Part shown: piece after piece, positions 1 to 8,573 of the stretch
Position numbering within the stretch: position 1 is the first letter of the stretch
Layout: each line of letters opens with the position of its first letter
DNA from: Pseudomonas silvicola
Lineage (GTDB): Bacteria > Pseudomonadota > Gammaproteobacteria > Pseudomonadales > Pseudomonadaceae
DNA length: 64,000 bases
Direction: 5' to 3'
Assembly (NCBI RefSeq): GCF_026651855.1
Contig: NZ_CP093280.1
Coordinates: 7,338,501 to 7,402,500 of the forward strand
Notes under the pieces: generated by a model
Told to the model about the DNA's origin: nothing
Databases searched by the model: none
The model's input: only the letters and a program-made list of their open reading frames with translations
Translations under genes and position numbers: made by a program

Positions 1-414
1 GATGCACAACTGCTGGCCACGGCCAAGATCCTGGTAGTGGACGACAGCCAGGTAGCCCTGCAGCAATCGGTACTGACCTTGCGCAACCTCGGCCTGCACT
101 GCCACACGGCACGCAGTGCGCGGGAGGCCATCGACCTGTTGCTGGAGTTGCAGGGTACCCCTGAGCAGATCAATGTGCTGGTATCGGACATCGAGATGTC
201 GGAAATGGACGGCTACGCGCTCACCCGCACCCTGCGCGAGACGCCGGATTACAAAGACCTGTATGTGCTGCTGCACACCTCCCTGGACAGCAAGATGAAC
301 AGTGAAAAAGCCCGGGCCGCCGGCGCCAACGCGGTGCTGACCAAGTTCTCCTCCCCCGAGCTTACCCAGTGCCTGATCCGCGCCGCCCGCGTGGTCAACG
401 GCCTGGACGACTGA
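1..414 (+). CDS. cheV: CheV-type chemotaxis coupling protein, C-terminal receiver part (partial)
   Basis: The window opens inside this gene; the frame is open from base 1, so any CheW-like N-terminal domain is outside. The 137 visible residues form a complete receiver domain: acidic pair Asp14-Asp15 (ILVVDDS), phosphoacceptor Asp63 in VSDIEMSEMDG, a Thr in LLHTS and the conserved Lys in VLTKF. CheV proteins couple chemoreceptors to CheA, and phosphorylation of the receiver tunes adaptation. The CheV call rests on a receiver placed at the C-terminus of a longer protein and on its resemblance to the pseudomonad CheV tail. Another protein with a C-terminal receiver cannot be excluded without the N-terminus. 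Confidence 0.7.
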   Translation, partial: DAQLLATAKILVVDDSQVALQQSVLTLRNLGLHCHTARSAREAIDLLLELQGTPEQINVLVSDIEMSEMDGYALTRTLRETPDYKDLYVLLHTSLDSKMNSEKARAAGANAVLTKFSSPELTQCLIRAARVVNGLDD

Positions 415-439
415 GCGAGGCGCCACGGTGGAGTGCCTG

Positions 440-889
440 ATGTTGCGCAAGGCGCTGGACCCCGAACAGGGCCCGGCCCATTGGCCCAACGGCTTGCAGT
501 TGCGCCCCTGGGCCCCGGCCACCGGCCCCGCGGCCCATGCCCTGCTGCTGGAAACCGAGCAGCTGGAGCCCGGCCTCACGTGCGCGCAGTGGCTGGAACA
601 GTTGCAGGCAGACCCGGAAGTCAGCCCCCATCTGTGCCTCACCGTTTTCGACGCCAACGGCCTGGCCGGCTTCGCCATGGGCTGGGCCAGCACCTTCATA
701 CGCCACCTGGCGGTGCAACCTCACGCGCGGCGCCAGGGCCTGGGCACCGCCCTGCTGGCCCAGCTGTTTTTCATGTACAGCCAGCGCGGCGAAGTGCTGG
801 TCGACCTGACCCTGCGCGCCGACAACACGGCGGCGCGGCGCCTGTATGCCCAGGCGGGCATGTTCGAGTTTCGTCGATATACTCTGTAA
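440..889 (+). CDS. GNAT-family N-acetyltransferase
   Basis: A 149-residue protein of the GCN5-related acetyltransferase fold, which moves an acetyl group from acetyl-CoA to an amine. The acetyl-CoA pyrophosphate-binding motif A is clear: RHLAVQPHARRQGLGTALL has the V-x-P-x-x-R-x-x-G-x-G pattern. A later segment (DNTAARRLYAQAGMFEF) is the usual motif B region. I chose ATG 440 because GGAG at 430-433 sits six bases upstream; an in-frame GTG at 428 would overlap that ribosome site. It follows cheV by 25 bases and may be co-transcribed. The substrate cannot be told from sequence. Confidence 0.8.
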   Translation: MLRKALDPEQGPAHWPNGLQLRPWAPATGPAAHALLLETEQLEPGLTCAQWLEQLQADPEVSPHLCLTVFDANGLAGFAMGWASTFIRHLAVQPHARRQGLGTALLAQLFFMYSQRGEVLVDLTLRADNTAARRLYAQAGMFEFRRYTL

Positions 890-955
890 CAACGCCGGGC
901 TGCAACCTATGCGATTCGCTCGGGCATACTTGCTGACTTTGCCCCGGAGACTCCC

Positions 956-1279
956 ATGTACAAAAGCGCCGCGCTGGGCCTGATACTCCTCGCCCCCCTG
1001 GGCAACGCCGGGGCTTCCAGCGAAGCAGCCTGGGCCGAGCATGACCAGCAGGTACTGCAGGCCTGCGCGGCCGCCAGCCAGCTCAAGGATACCCAGGCCG
1101 TGGGCCGCCCGGCCGAGTTCGATGACAGCGTGGGTTACAGCGCCTTGTTGTTGCAGGGCCGCTACCCCCAGGCGCACATGAAGAACCGCACCGGCCGCGA
1201 GCTATGCCTGTTCGACAAGAAAACCCGCAGTGCCCACGTCAGCGAGTGGGACTCGATCATCAGCGTGCGCAAACCCTGA
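956..1279 (+). CDS. small secreted protein of unknown function
   Basis: A 107-residue protein with an N-terminal signal peptide: a short positive start, a hydrophobic run (ALGLILLAPLG) and a likely cleavage near residues 18-20 (NAGAS). The mature part is mixed alpha/beta with two cysteines that could pair in the periplasm, and no motif I recognise. The start has a good ribosome site (CGGAG, seven bases upstream). It faces the tiny antisense membrane gene that ends 3 bases downstream. No function is assigned. Confidence 0.7.
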   Translation: MYKSAALGLILLAPLGNAGASSEAAWAEHDQQVLQACAAASQLKDTQAVGRPAEFDDSVGYSALLLQGRYPQAHMKNRTGRELCLFDKKTRSAHVSEWDSIISVRKP

Positions 1280-1281
1280 GC

Positions 1282-1422
1282 TCACAGCCGGATGAACACA
1301 TTCACCAGCGGCCACCAGTCGTGCACGCGTTCGCCAGCGATGAACAGGGCCAATAGCACCAGGGGCATCGACATGCATAGTGCGGCGGGGATGAACCATT
1401 TGCCCGAATTCTGACGGAGCAC
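1282..1422 (-). CDS. 46-residue single-pass membrane protein (small ORF)
   Basis: A short open frame read from GTG 1422 to TGA 1282, convergent with the secreted-protein gene. The peptide begins VLRQNSGKWFIPAALC, has one strong hydrophobic segment (residues about 10-30, including MSMPLVLLALFIAG) and ends in an amphipathic tail ending WWPLVNVFIRL. AGAGG lies seven bases upstream of the start. The polar N-terminus, single helix and Trp pair at the membrane edge look like a real small membrane protein rather than a shadow frame. Function unknown; conservation in related genomes would settle it. Confidence 0.5.
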   Translation of the reverse strand: MLRQNSGKWFIPAALCMSMPLVLLALFIAGERVHDWWPLVNVFIRL

Positions 1423-1581
1423 GGGGTGGCCTCTTGTAAGGGAATATGTACGCAACCAAGTGTCACGGCATCAGGGGGGATGCTGCCATTGGCCGTTTCG
1501 CTTTTTCTTGTAGGAAATGCCCTATTTCAAAGCGTTAACCGTTCGCCAGTGGAACCTGACGCGGCTCAGGAATCGGCCCTG

Positions 1582-1602
1582 CCAGCCCGTTGAAAGGGCT
1601 GG
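1582..1602. terminator. 7-bp stem-loop in the cheV-side/RND intergenic region
   Basis: CCAGCCC and GGGCTGG pair around a 7-base loop. There is no T tract, so it may be a weak terminator or an element of the RND operon promoter region. The rest of 1423-1719 holds no gene I can support. Confidence 0.35.
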
Positions 1603-1719
1603 CCAGCCCGGTTTCCTGACAAATCTGACAGCAAGGCGTCACGTTCCCGACCGGGTTGCCGCTATATAAAGGACAGCATTACCCCCTTTTCCAGCCCTGA
1701 ACCCCGGCGTAGTCTCCGC

Positions 1720-2883
1720 ATGCGCGACTCGATAACAAAAAAACTGCTGTTGGCCCTGATCGTCATCCTCCTGCTGGCCACTGCCCTGTGGTACTGGAAA
1801 CGCCCCGAGCACAAGGCCGCCACCGTGGCCGCCGTGCCCATCAGGGTGGTACACGTGCAACGCCAGGACGTGGCCAAGTCATTGTCGGGGATCGGTACCG
1901 TGCAATCACTGCAGAGCGTGACCATCCGCCCCCAGATCGATGGCATTCTCAGCAAGCTCGCGGTGAAGGAAGGGCGATGGGTCAAGCAGGGCGACCTGCT
2001 GGCCAGCATCGATGACCGCGCCATCCGCGCCGAGCTCGACCAGGCCCGCGCGCAGTTAGGGCAGAGCCAGGCGCAACTGCAGGTGGCCGGGGTCAACCTC
2101 AAGCGCTACAAGGACCTGAGCGTCGACAATGGTGTGTCGCGCCAGACGCTCGACCAGCAGCAAGCCCTGTTCGACCAGCTCAAGGCCACCATTCAGGGTA
2201 ACCAGGCCGCGATCGCCGCCGCCCAGGTGCAGTTGTCCTACACCCAGATTCGCTCACCGGTGACTGGCCGCGTGGGTATCCGCACCGTGGATGAAGGCAA
2301 CTTCCTGCGTGTCACCGATACCCAGGGGCTGTTCACCGTGACCCAGATCGACCCCATTGCCGTGGAGTTCGCCCTGCCCCAGCAGAGCCTGCCCATCCTT
2401 CAGGCGCTGGTGCACGGCAGCCAGCAAGCGGCCGTGAAGGCGTTCGTCGACGGCGATACGGATAACGGCACCTTGCTGGGCCAGGGCCACCTGACCCTGA
2501 TTGACAACCAGGTGTCGGCAAGCACCGGCACCCTGCGCGCCAAGGCTGAATTCGATAATAGCGCGCAGAAGCTCTGGCCCGGCCAACTGGTGAACATCAG
2601 CGTACAGAGCGAGGTATTGCGCGATGCCCTGGTGGTGCCGCCCCAGGTAGTGCAGCGGGGTGTCGATAACCACTACGTCTACCGGGTCAAGGCTGACACC
2701 GTGGAGTCGGTACCCGTGAAAGTGGTGTACCAGGACAGCAAACTCACGGTGGTGGACGGGGTCGCCGCCGGCGACACCCTGGTCAGCGATGGCCAGTCAC
2801 GGCTCAAGCCCGGCAGCCATATAGAAGTGGTTCACCAGCCGCAGCCCGACGTCGCCGACAGCGTCGCGGAGCCGCAGCCATGA
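1720..2883 (+). CDS. RND efflux periplasmic adaptor (membrane fusion protein)
   Basis: A 387-residue adaptor that joins an inner-membrane RND pump to an outer-membrane channel. Residues about 8-26 are a membrane anchor (KLLLALIVILLLATALWYW). A lipoyl half-motif follows (IDGILSKLAVKEGRWVKQGD), then a Gln/Ala-rich coiled-coil hairpin (about 100-175), the second lipoyl half (IRSPVTGRVG) and beta-barrel domains. The length is typical of the MdtA/MuxA branch. Its stop overlaps the start of the pump gene (ATGA at 2880-2883), so translation is coupled. No outer-membrane factor gene lies in the operon, so a TolC/OprM-type channel encoded elsewhere must be shared. Confidence 0.9.
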   Translation: MRDSITKKLLLALIVILLLATALWYWKRPEHKAATVAAVPIRVVHVQRQDVAKSLSGIGTVQSLQSVTIRPQIDGILSKLAVKEGRWVKQGDLLASIDDRAIRAELDQARAQLGQSQAQLQVAGVNLKRYKDLSVDNGVSRQTLDQQQALFDQLKATIQGNQAAIAAAQVQLSYTQIRSPVTGRVGIRTVDEGNFLRVTDTQGLFTVTQIDPIAVEFALPQQSLPILQALVHGSQQAAVKAFVDGDTDNGTLLGQGHLTLIDNQVSASTGTLRAKAEFDNSAQKLWPGQLVNISVQSEVLRDALVVPPQVVQRGVDNHYVYRVKADTVESVPVKVVYQDSKLTVVDGVAAGDTLVSDGQSRLKPGSHIEVVHQPQPDVADSVAEPQP

Positions 2884-5800
2884 CCGTGCGCGGCGGCGTC
2901 TCGGGCTGGTGCATCGACCACCCGGTGGCAACCCTGCTGTTGACCTTCGCGCTGGTGCTGCTGGGCTGCATCGCGTTTCCGCGCCTGGCGGTAGCACCCC
3001 TGCCCGAGGCCGAGTTCCCCACTATCCAGGTCAGCGCCACCCTGCCCGGCGCCAGCCCGCAGACCATGGCATCATCGGTGGCGACGCCCCTGGAGGTGCA
3101 GTTCAGTGCCATCCCCGGTGTGTCGCAGATGACCTCCACCAGTGCCCTGGGTACCACCAACCTGATCTTGCAGTTCACCCTGGACAAGAGCATCGACACC
3201 GCCGCCCAGGAAGTGCAGGCCGCCATCAACACCGCCGCTGGCCTGTTGCCCAAGGACATGCCGACCCTGCCGACCTGGAAAAAGGTCAACCCGGCGGACA
3301 GCCCGGTACTCATCTACAGCATCAGTTCTTCGCAGATGCCTGGCACCGAATTGAGCGATTACGCCGAGTCGCTGCTGGCCCGGCAGATCAGCCAGATCGA
3401 GGGCGTGGGCCTGGTCAACATCACTGGCCAGCAACGCCCGGCCATTCGCGTGCAGGCGTCGGCGGACAAGCTCGCCGCCATCGGCCTGACCTTGGCGGAC
3501 GTGCGCGTGGCCTTGCAGAACACCAGCCTGAACCTGGCCAAGGGTGCGCTGTACAGTGACTCCAGCGTTTCCACGTTCTCGGCCAACGACCAGTTGTTCG
3601 AGCCGGCTGACTACTCCCAGGTGATCATTTCCTACAAGGACGGTGCCCCTGTGCACCTGACTGACGTGGCAAAGATCATCCACGGTTCGGAAAACGCCTA
3701 TGTGCAGGCCTGGTCCGGTGACCAACCGGGGCTGAACCTGGTGATCACCCGCCAGCCGGGGGCGAACATCGTCGATACCGTGGAGCGAGTGCAGGCCGCC
3801 CTGCCCGGGCTGCAAGCCATGCTCCCAGCCTCGGTGAAAGTGACCACGCTGATCGACCGTACCCGCACCATCCGCGCTTCGCTGCATGAAGTGGAAACCA
3901 CCCTGCTGATCGCCGTGCTGCTGGTAGTGGCGGTGATGGCGCTGTTCCTGCGGCAATGGTCCGCCACGCTTATCGTGTCGAGCGTGCTGGCCGTGTCGCT
4001 GGTCGCCAGCTTCGCGCTGATGTACGCCCTGGGCTTCAGCCTCAACAACCTGACCCTGGTGGCCATCGTCGTTGCCGTGGGCTTTGTGGTCGACGATGCC
4101 ATCGTGGTGGTGGAGAACATCCACCGCCATCTGGAGGCCGGCGAGAACATGCGCGACGCCGCGGTGAAAGGCGCCGGGGAGATCGGTTTTACCGTGGTCT
4201 CGATCAGCTTCTCGCTGGTGGCGGCGTTCATTCCGCTGCTGTTCATGGGCGGCGTGGTAGGCCGACTGTTCAAGGAATTCGCCCTCACGGCCACCTCCAC
4301 CATTCTGATTTCCGTGGTGGTGTCGCTGACCCTGGCGCCTACCCTGGCGGCCAAATTCATGCGCGCCCCCATGCACACACCGGACGCCAAGCCGGGCTTC
4401 AGCGAACGGTTGCTGGCAGGGTATGAGCGCTATCTGCGCAAGGCACTGGCACACCAGCGCTTGATGCTTGGCATCTTCGGTTTGTCGGTAGCCCTGGCGG
4501 TGTGTGGCTACGTGCTTATCCCCAAAGGCTTCTTCCCGGTGCAAGACACCGGCTTCGTGCTGGGCACCACCGAGGCCGCTGCCGACGTGTCCTACCCGGA
4601 CATGATCAAGAAGCATCTGGAACTGGCGAAGATTGTCAGCGCCGACCCGGCGGTGATGGCCTATTCCCACTCGGTAGGCGTCACCGGCAGCAACCAGACC
4701 ATCGCCAACGGCCGCTTCTGGATTGCTCTCAAAGACCGCGGTGACCGGGACGTGTCGGCTAGCGAATTCATCGACCGCCTGCGCCCGAAACTGGCCAGGG
4801 TGCCTGGCATTGTCCTGTACCTGCGCGCCGGCCAGGACATCAACCTCAGCTCCGGCCCCAGCCGCGCCCAATACCAGTACGTGCTCAAGAGCAACGACGG
4901 CCCGACGCTGAACCTGTGGGCACAGCGCCTGACTGAAAAACTGCGCTCGCTGCCGGCCTTCCGCGACCTGTCCAACGACCTGCAACTGGGGGGCAGCATC
5001 ACCCATATCAGCATCGACCGCAGCGCCGCGGCGCGTTTCGGCCTGAGCGCCGCGGATGTCGACCAGGCGCTGTACGACGCCTTCGGCCAACGACAGATCA
5101 ACGAATTCCAGACCGAGACCAACCAGTACAAGGTGGTGCTGGAACTGGACGCTGCCCAGCGCGGCAAGGCCGAAAGCCTCAACTACTTCTACCTGCGCTC
5201 ACCGCTGACCAACGAAATGGTGCCGCTCTCGGCGCTCGCCCGGGTAGACGCCCCCACCATCGGCCCGCTGTCCATTGCCCATGACGGCATGTTCCCGGCC
5301 GCCAACCTGTCCTTCAACCTGGCCCCTGGCGTAGCCCTGGGCGATGCAGTACAGATACTCAACCACGCCCAGAGCGAAATCGGCATGCCGGCGTCCATCA
5401 CCGGCACTTTCCAGGGCGCCGCCCAGGCGTTCCAGAGTTCGCTGGCCAGCCAGCCGTGGCTGATCCTGGCGGCCCTGGTGGCGGTTTACATCATTCTGGG
5501 GGTGCTGTACGAAAGCTTCGTGCACCCGCTGACCATCATCTCCACCCTCCCCTCGGCCGGCCTCGGGGCGCTGATCATGCTGTGGCTATGCGGCCAGGAT
5601 TTCTCGATCATGGCGCTGATCGGCCTGGTGCTGCTGATCGGTATCGTCAAGAAAAACGGTATTCTGATGGTCGACTTCGCCCTGGAGGCCCAGCGGCACG
5701 AAGGCCTGTCACCCCACGATGCCATCTTCAAGGCCTGCCTCACACGGTTCCGGCCCATCATCATGACCACCCTGGCCGCCCTGCTCGGCGCCCTGCCCCT

Positions 5801-5981
5801 GATGTTCGGCTTCGGTGCCGGCGCAGAGCTGCGCCAGCCTCTGGGCATGGCGGTGGTGGGCGGGCTGCTGGTAAGCCAGGCGCTGACACTGTTCACCACG
5901 CCAGTCATATACTTGCAGCTGGAGCGGCTGTTCCACCGGCGTCAGGGGGCCCCCGCCCCGGCGCTGCCAGCCGGCCATTGA
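2880..5981 (+). CDS. RND multidrug efflux transporter, inner-membrane pump
   Basis: A 1033-residue proton-driven pump of the HAE-1/AcrB-MdtB type, typical in length, with twelve membrane helices in two repeats. The proton-relay Asp pair is in helix 4 (VVDDAIVVVENIHRH). The matching Lys/Asn of helix 10 is in IVKKNGILMVDFALE. Two large periplasmic loops carry the porter and docking domains. It overlaps the adaptor gene by four bases and is followed 9 bases on by a two-component pair, which probably responds to the pump substrate. The substrate is not predictable; the sequence is closer to drug/solvent pumps than to CzcA-type metal pumps. Confidence 0.93.
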   Translation: MTVRGGVSGWCIDHPVATLLLTFALVLLGCIAFPRLAVAPLPEAEFPTIQVSATLPGASPQTMASSVATPLEVQFSAIPGVSQMTSTSALGTTNLILQFTLDKSIDTAAQEVQAAINTAAGLLPKDMPTLPTWKKVNPADSPVLIYSISSSQMPGTELSDYAESLLARQISQIEGVGLVNITGQQRPAIRVQASADKLAAIGLTLADVRVALQNTSLNLAKGALYSDSSVSTFSANDQLFEPADYSQVIISYKDGAPVHLTDVAKIIHGSENAYVQAWSGDQPGLNLVITRQPGANIVDTVERVQAALPGLQAMLPASVKVTTLIDRTRTIRASLHEVETTLLIAVLLVVAVMALFLRQWSATLIVSSVLAVSLVASFALMYALGFSLNNLTLVAIVVAVGFVVDDAIVVVENIHRHLEAGENMRDAAVKGAGEIGFTVVSISFSLVAAFIPLLFMGGVVGRLFKEFALTATSTILISVVVSLTLAPTLAAKFMRAPMHTPDAKPGFSERLLAGYERYLRKALAHQRLMLGIFGLSVALAVCGYVLIPKGFFPVQDTGFVLGTTEAAADVSYPDMIKKHLELAKIVSADPAVMAYSHSVGVTGSNQTIANGRFWIALKDRGDRDVSASEFIDRLRPKLARVPGIVLYLRAGQDINLSSGPSRAQYQYVLKSNDGPTLNLWAQRLTEKLRSLPAFRDLSNDLQLGGSITHISIDRSAAARFGLSAADVDQALYDAFGQRQINEFQTETNQYKVVLELDAAQRGKAESLNYFYLRSPLTNEMVPLSALARVDAPTIGPLSIAHDGMFPAANLSFNLAPGVALGDAVQILNHAQSEIGMPASITGTFQGAAQAFQSSLASQPWLILAALVAVYIILGVLYESFVHPLTIISTLPSAGLGALIMLWLCGQDFSIMALIGLVLLIGIVKKNGILMVDFALEAQRHEGLSPHDAIFKACLTRFRPIIMTTLAALLGALPLMFGFGAGAELRQPLGMAVVGGLLVSQALTLFTTPVIYLQLERLFHRRQGAPAPALPAGH

Positions 5982-5990
5982 GAGCGGACC

Positions 5991-6668
5991 ATGCGTATCC
6001 TGATTATCGAAGACGAAGAAAAGACCGCTGACTACCTGTACCGCGGCCTCACGGAACAAGGCTTTACCGTGGATGTAGCCCCGGACGGCATCGAAGGGCT
6101 GCACCTGGCCCTTGAGAGCGACTACGCCGTGATCGTCCTTGACGTGATGCTGCCCGGCCTGGATGGCTACGGCGTGCTGCGTGCCCTGCGCGCACGCAAA
6201 CAGACGCCGGTGATCATGCTCACCGCCCGCGAGCGGGTGGAAGACCGTATTCGCGGGCTGCGCGAGGGCGCCGATGACTACCTGGGCAAACCCTTCTCCT
6301 TCCTGGAACTGGTGGCCCGGTTGCAGGCCCTGACCCGTCGCAGCGGCGGCCACGAGCCGGTGCAGGTCAGCGTTGCCGACCTGTGGATCGACCTGATCAG
6401 CCGCAAGGCCAGTCGCGGCGGCCAGCGCCTGGACCTCACGGCCAAGGAGTTCTCGTTGCTCAGCGTTCTGGCCCGACGCCAAGGCGAGATCCTCTCGAAA
6501 ACCGCGATTGCCGAGCTGGTCTGGGACATCAACTTCGACAGCGACACCAACGTCGTCGAGGTGGCCATCAAACGCCTGCGCGCCAAGCTCGACGGCCCGT
6601 TCGAGGAAAAACTGCTGCACACCATCCGCGGCATGGGCTATGTGCTGGAGAGCCGGCGTGAGTACTAA
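5991..6668 (+). CDS. OmpR-family response regulator of the RND operon
   Basis: A 225-residue DNA-binding response regulator. The receiver has the acidic patch EDEE near residue 10, phosphoacceptor Asp51 (VLDVMLPGLDGYG), Thr79 (MLTARE) and Lys101 (LGKPFSF). The C-terminal winged helix runs from about 130 to 220 and ends in the family hallmark LLHTIRGMGYVLE. It lies 9 bases after the pump gene and overlaps the kinase gene by 11 bases, so pump, regulator and kinase look like one operon. It resembles CopR/IrlR/CzcR-type regulators, which often control the adjacent efflux genes; that target is an inference from position. Confidence 0.92.
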   Translation: MRILIIEDEEKTADYLYRGLTEQGFTVDVAPDGIEGLHLALESDYAVIVLDVMLPGLDGYGVLRALRARKQTPVIMLTARERVEDRIRGLREGADDYLGKPFSFLELVARLQALTRRSGGHEPVQVSVADLWIDLISRKASRGGQRLDLTAKEFSLLSVLARRQGEILSKTAIAELVWDINFDSDTNVVEVAIKRLRAKLDGPFEEKLLHTIRGMGYVLESRREY

Positions 6669-8022
6669 CTCCATCGCCGTGCGCCTCAGCGCGTTGTTCA
6701 CCCTGGTGGCCATGGTGATCTTCCTGCTCAGCGGCTGGGCCATCTATTGTCGGGTGAACAAGAGCCTGGGGTTACTGCCCGAAGCCGAGCTGGACGCCCG
6801 CTATAGCGTGCTGGAGTCAGTGCTTACCCGCGACGGTTCCCCGGAGCGTTGGGCCAAGATTGTCGCCAAACTGAAATTGCTCGAGGAAGAGGACCGACGC
6901 CTGCACTTCTGGGTGGTCAGCAGCAACCCGGCGTTCGAATACGGTACCCCAGACCAGCAGATCCGCCACTTTGCCCAAGGCCCCACCGGCAAGCGCGACC
7001 TGAACCGCCCTGGCGACGGCTCACCGTTGCGGGTGCTGGCCGTGGCGCTGCCGGCCATTGATCAGCGCCCCCCGCTGCGCTTCCTGGCCGCCATCGACAC
7101 CGACAGCTTTTCGCAGACCCGCCAAACCCTCTTCATGTCGCTGGTCAGCTTTGCCGCGCTGGGCATTGTGCTGACGTGCGGCCTGGGTTACTGGGTGGCC
7201 AGGGTGGGCCTGCGGCCATTGGGCAACCTCTCTCGCGAGGCCCAGAAACTGGCACCGCCCCGGCTTTCCGGGCGCCTGCAACTGACCTCCCTGCCGCCGG
7301 AGCTGGCACAGTTCGCGGCCGCTTTCAATTCATCGCTGGAACGGGTCGACCAGGCCTATAGCCGCCTGGAAGCGTTCAACGCCGATGTCGCCCACGAACT
7401 GCGCTCGCCGCTGACCAACCTCATCGGCCAGACCCAGGTAGCCCTGACCCGTGGCCGCTCCGCCGAACATTATTTCGAGGTGCTGCAATCCAACCTTGAA
7501 GAACTGGAACGCCTGCGCAGCATCATCAACGACATGCTGTTCCTGGCCAGCGCCGACCAGGGCAGCAAGGCCACGCAACTGACCGCCAGCTCCCTGGCCG
7601 AGGAAGTGGCAACCACCGTCGAGTACCTGGACTTCATCCTCGAAGACGCGCAGATCAGCGTACGGGTCAGCGGCGATGCGCTGGTGCACATCGAACGCGC
7701 CCACCTGCGTCGGGCACTGATCAACCTGCTCAACAATGCCGTGCAGCACACGGCTGCCGGCCAGCACATCGACGTACACATCCAGCCCCGGGGGGACCAG
7801 GTGGACATCGAAGTGAGCAATCCCGGCCCACGCATTGACGACGAACACCTGCCCATGTTGTTCGAACGCTTCTATCGCGTGGACGCCTCGCGCAGCAACA
7901 GTGGCGCCAACCACGGCTTGGGCCTGGCCATCGTCAAAGCCATCGCCCTGATGCACGGGGGCAATGTTTTCGTGCGCAGCCAGAACGGCGCCAACACCTT
8001 TGGCATCAGCCTTCCCGCCTGA
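6658..8022 (+). CDS. sensor histidine kinase of the RND operon
   Basis: A 454-residue membrane kinase, partner of the upstream regulator. A first helix (residues about 8-27), a periplasmic sensing loop of about 130 residues and a second helix (MSLVSFAALGIVLTCGLGYWV) are followed by HAMP and the kinase core. The H-box His is in DVAHELRSPLTNL, the N-box in INLLNNAVQHT and the G-box in HGLGLAIVKAI. I take GTG 6658 as start: it gives a normal short N-terminus and overlaps the regulator stop by 11 bases, whereas the longer in-frame opening at 6508 lies wholly inside the regulator gene. The signal is unknown. Confidence 0.9.
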   Translation: MSTNSIAVRLSALFTLVAMVIFLLSGWAIYCRVNKSLGLLPEAELDARYSVLESVLTRDGSPERWAKIVAKLKLLEEEDRRLHFWVVSSNPAFEYGTPDQQIRHFAQGPTGKRDLNRPGDGSPLRVLAVALPAIDQRPPLRFLAAIDTDSFSQTRQTLFMSLVSFAALGIVLTCGLGYWVARVGLRPLGNLSREAQKLAPPRLSGRLQLTSLPPELAQFAAAFNSSLERVDQAYSRLEAFNADVAHELRSPLTNLIGQTQVALTRGRSAEHYFEVLQSNLEELERLRSIINDMLFLASADQGSKATQLTASSLAEEVATTVEYLDFILEDAQISVRVSGDALVHIERAHLRRALINLLNNAVQHTAAGQHIDVHIQPRGDQVDIEVSNPGPRIDDEHLPMLFERFYRVDASRSNSGANHGLGLAIVKAIALMHGGNVFVRSQNGANTFGISLPA

Positions 8023-8145
8023 TCAACGGTTACTGTTACAAGTTCTGTAAAGGCTCTTATCTTTATTTTCACTTGTTCGGTGGCCCCACGCTTTATATAT
8101 TGGCGCCACACAAACGAACTTGCAGACGCAAGAAGGCTTCTCCAA

Positions 8146-8370
8146 ATGTCCAACTCAATGGGTATTGCCAGCGCATTCATTCTCTCTTCTCTGTTGTTGT
8201 CCCCACTGGCCATGGCGGAAGAATCGCCGGCATTCGTGGCGCGGAACGAGGCTATTCAAGCCAACTTCGAACAGCATCAGGAAGCGTTGGCGCAGAAGGC
8301 CCAACAGCACGAAAACAGCCAACAGGCCCAGGCCGCGAAGGCCCAGGGCGATGATGCCAAGGCGAGCTGA
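8146..8370 (+). CDS. small periplasmic Gln/Ala-rich protein
   Basis: A 74-residue protein with a clear signal peptide (residues 1-26, hydrophobic run ASAFILSSLLLSPLAMA, cleavage after AMA). The mature part of about 48 residues is charged and rich in Gln, Ala and Lys, probably helical (FEQHQEALAQKAQQHENSQQ). ATG 8146 is preceded by AAGAAGG about ten bases upstream; a second ATG at 8158 is possible. It is monocistronic, between a promoter-like AT-rich stretch (TTATATATT, 8092-8100) and a terminator. Function unknown. Confidence 0.65.
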   Translation: MSNSMGIASAFILSSLLLSPLAMAEESPAFVARNEAIQANFEQHQEALAQKAQQHENSQQAQAAKAQGDDAKAS

Positions 8371-8434
8371 AGTTGCTGACGAAACTTTTTCCCTCGACGT
8401 TGCTCAGATGATCGTTGTCCGAGCGATTGATCTT

Positions 8435-8464
8435 AAAGCCGCTGCTTTCAGCGGCTTTTTTTTG
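8435..8464 (+). terminator. rho-independent terminator after the small periplasmic gene
   Basis: AAAGCCGCTG and CAGCGGCTTT form a strong stem with a 4-base loop, followed by a run of T. It lies 64 bases after the stop of the small periplasmic protein gene. Confidence 0.85.
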
Positions 8465-8573
8465 CGTGTCGATAACACAGATCTACACCCGATTTTACCT
8501 ATTACAAAAAACTGAGCTGATGAAAATAACAACTGCCAAAGTTAAATAATGTTTACCAAGGAGTTTAACAGCA

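Noticed and set aside
3072-5090. Antisense open frame of 672 codons across the RND pump gene
   Set aside because: Shadow of codon bias in the sense gene; composition rich in His/Gln/Gly with no recognisable motif.
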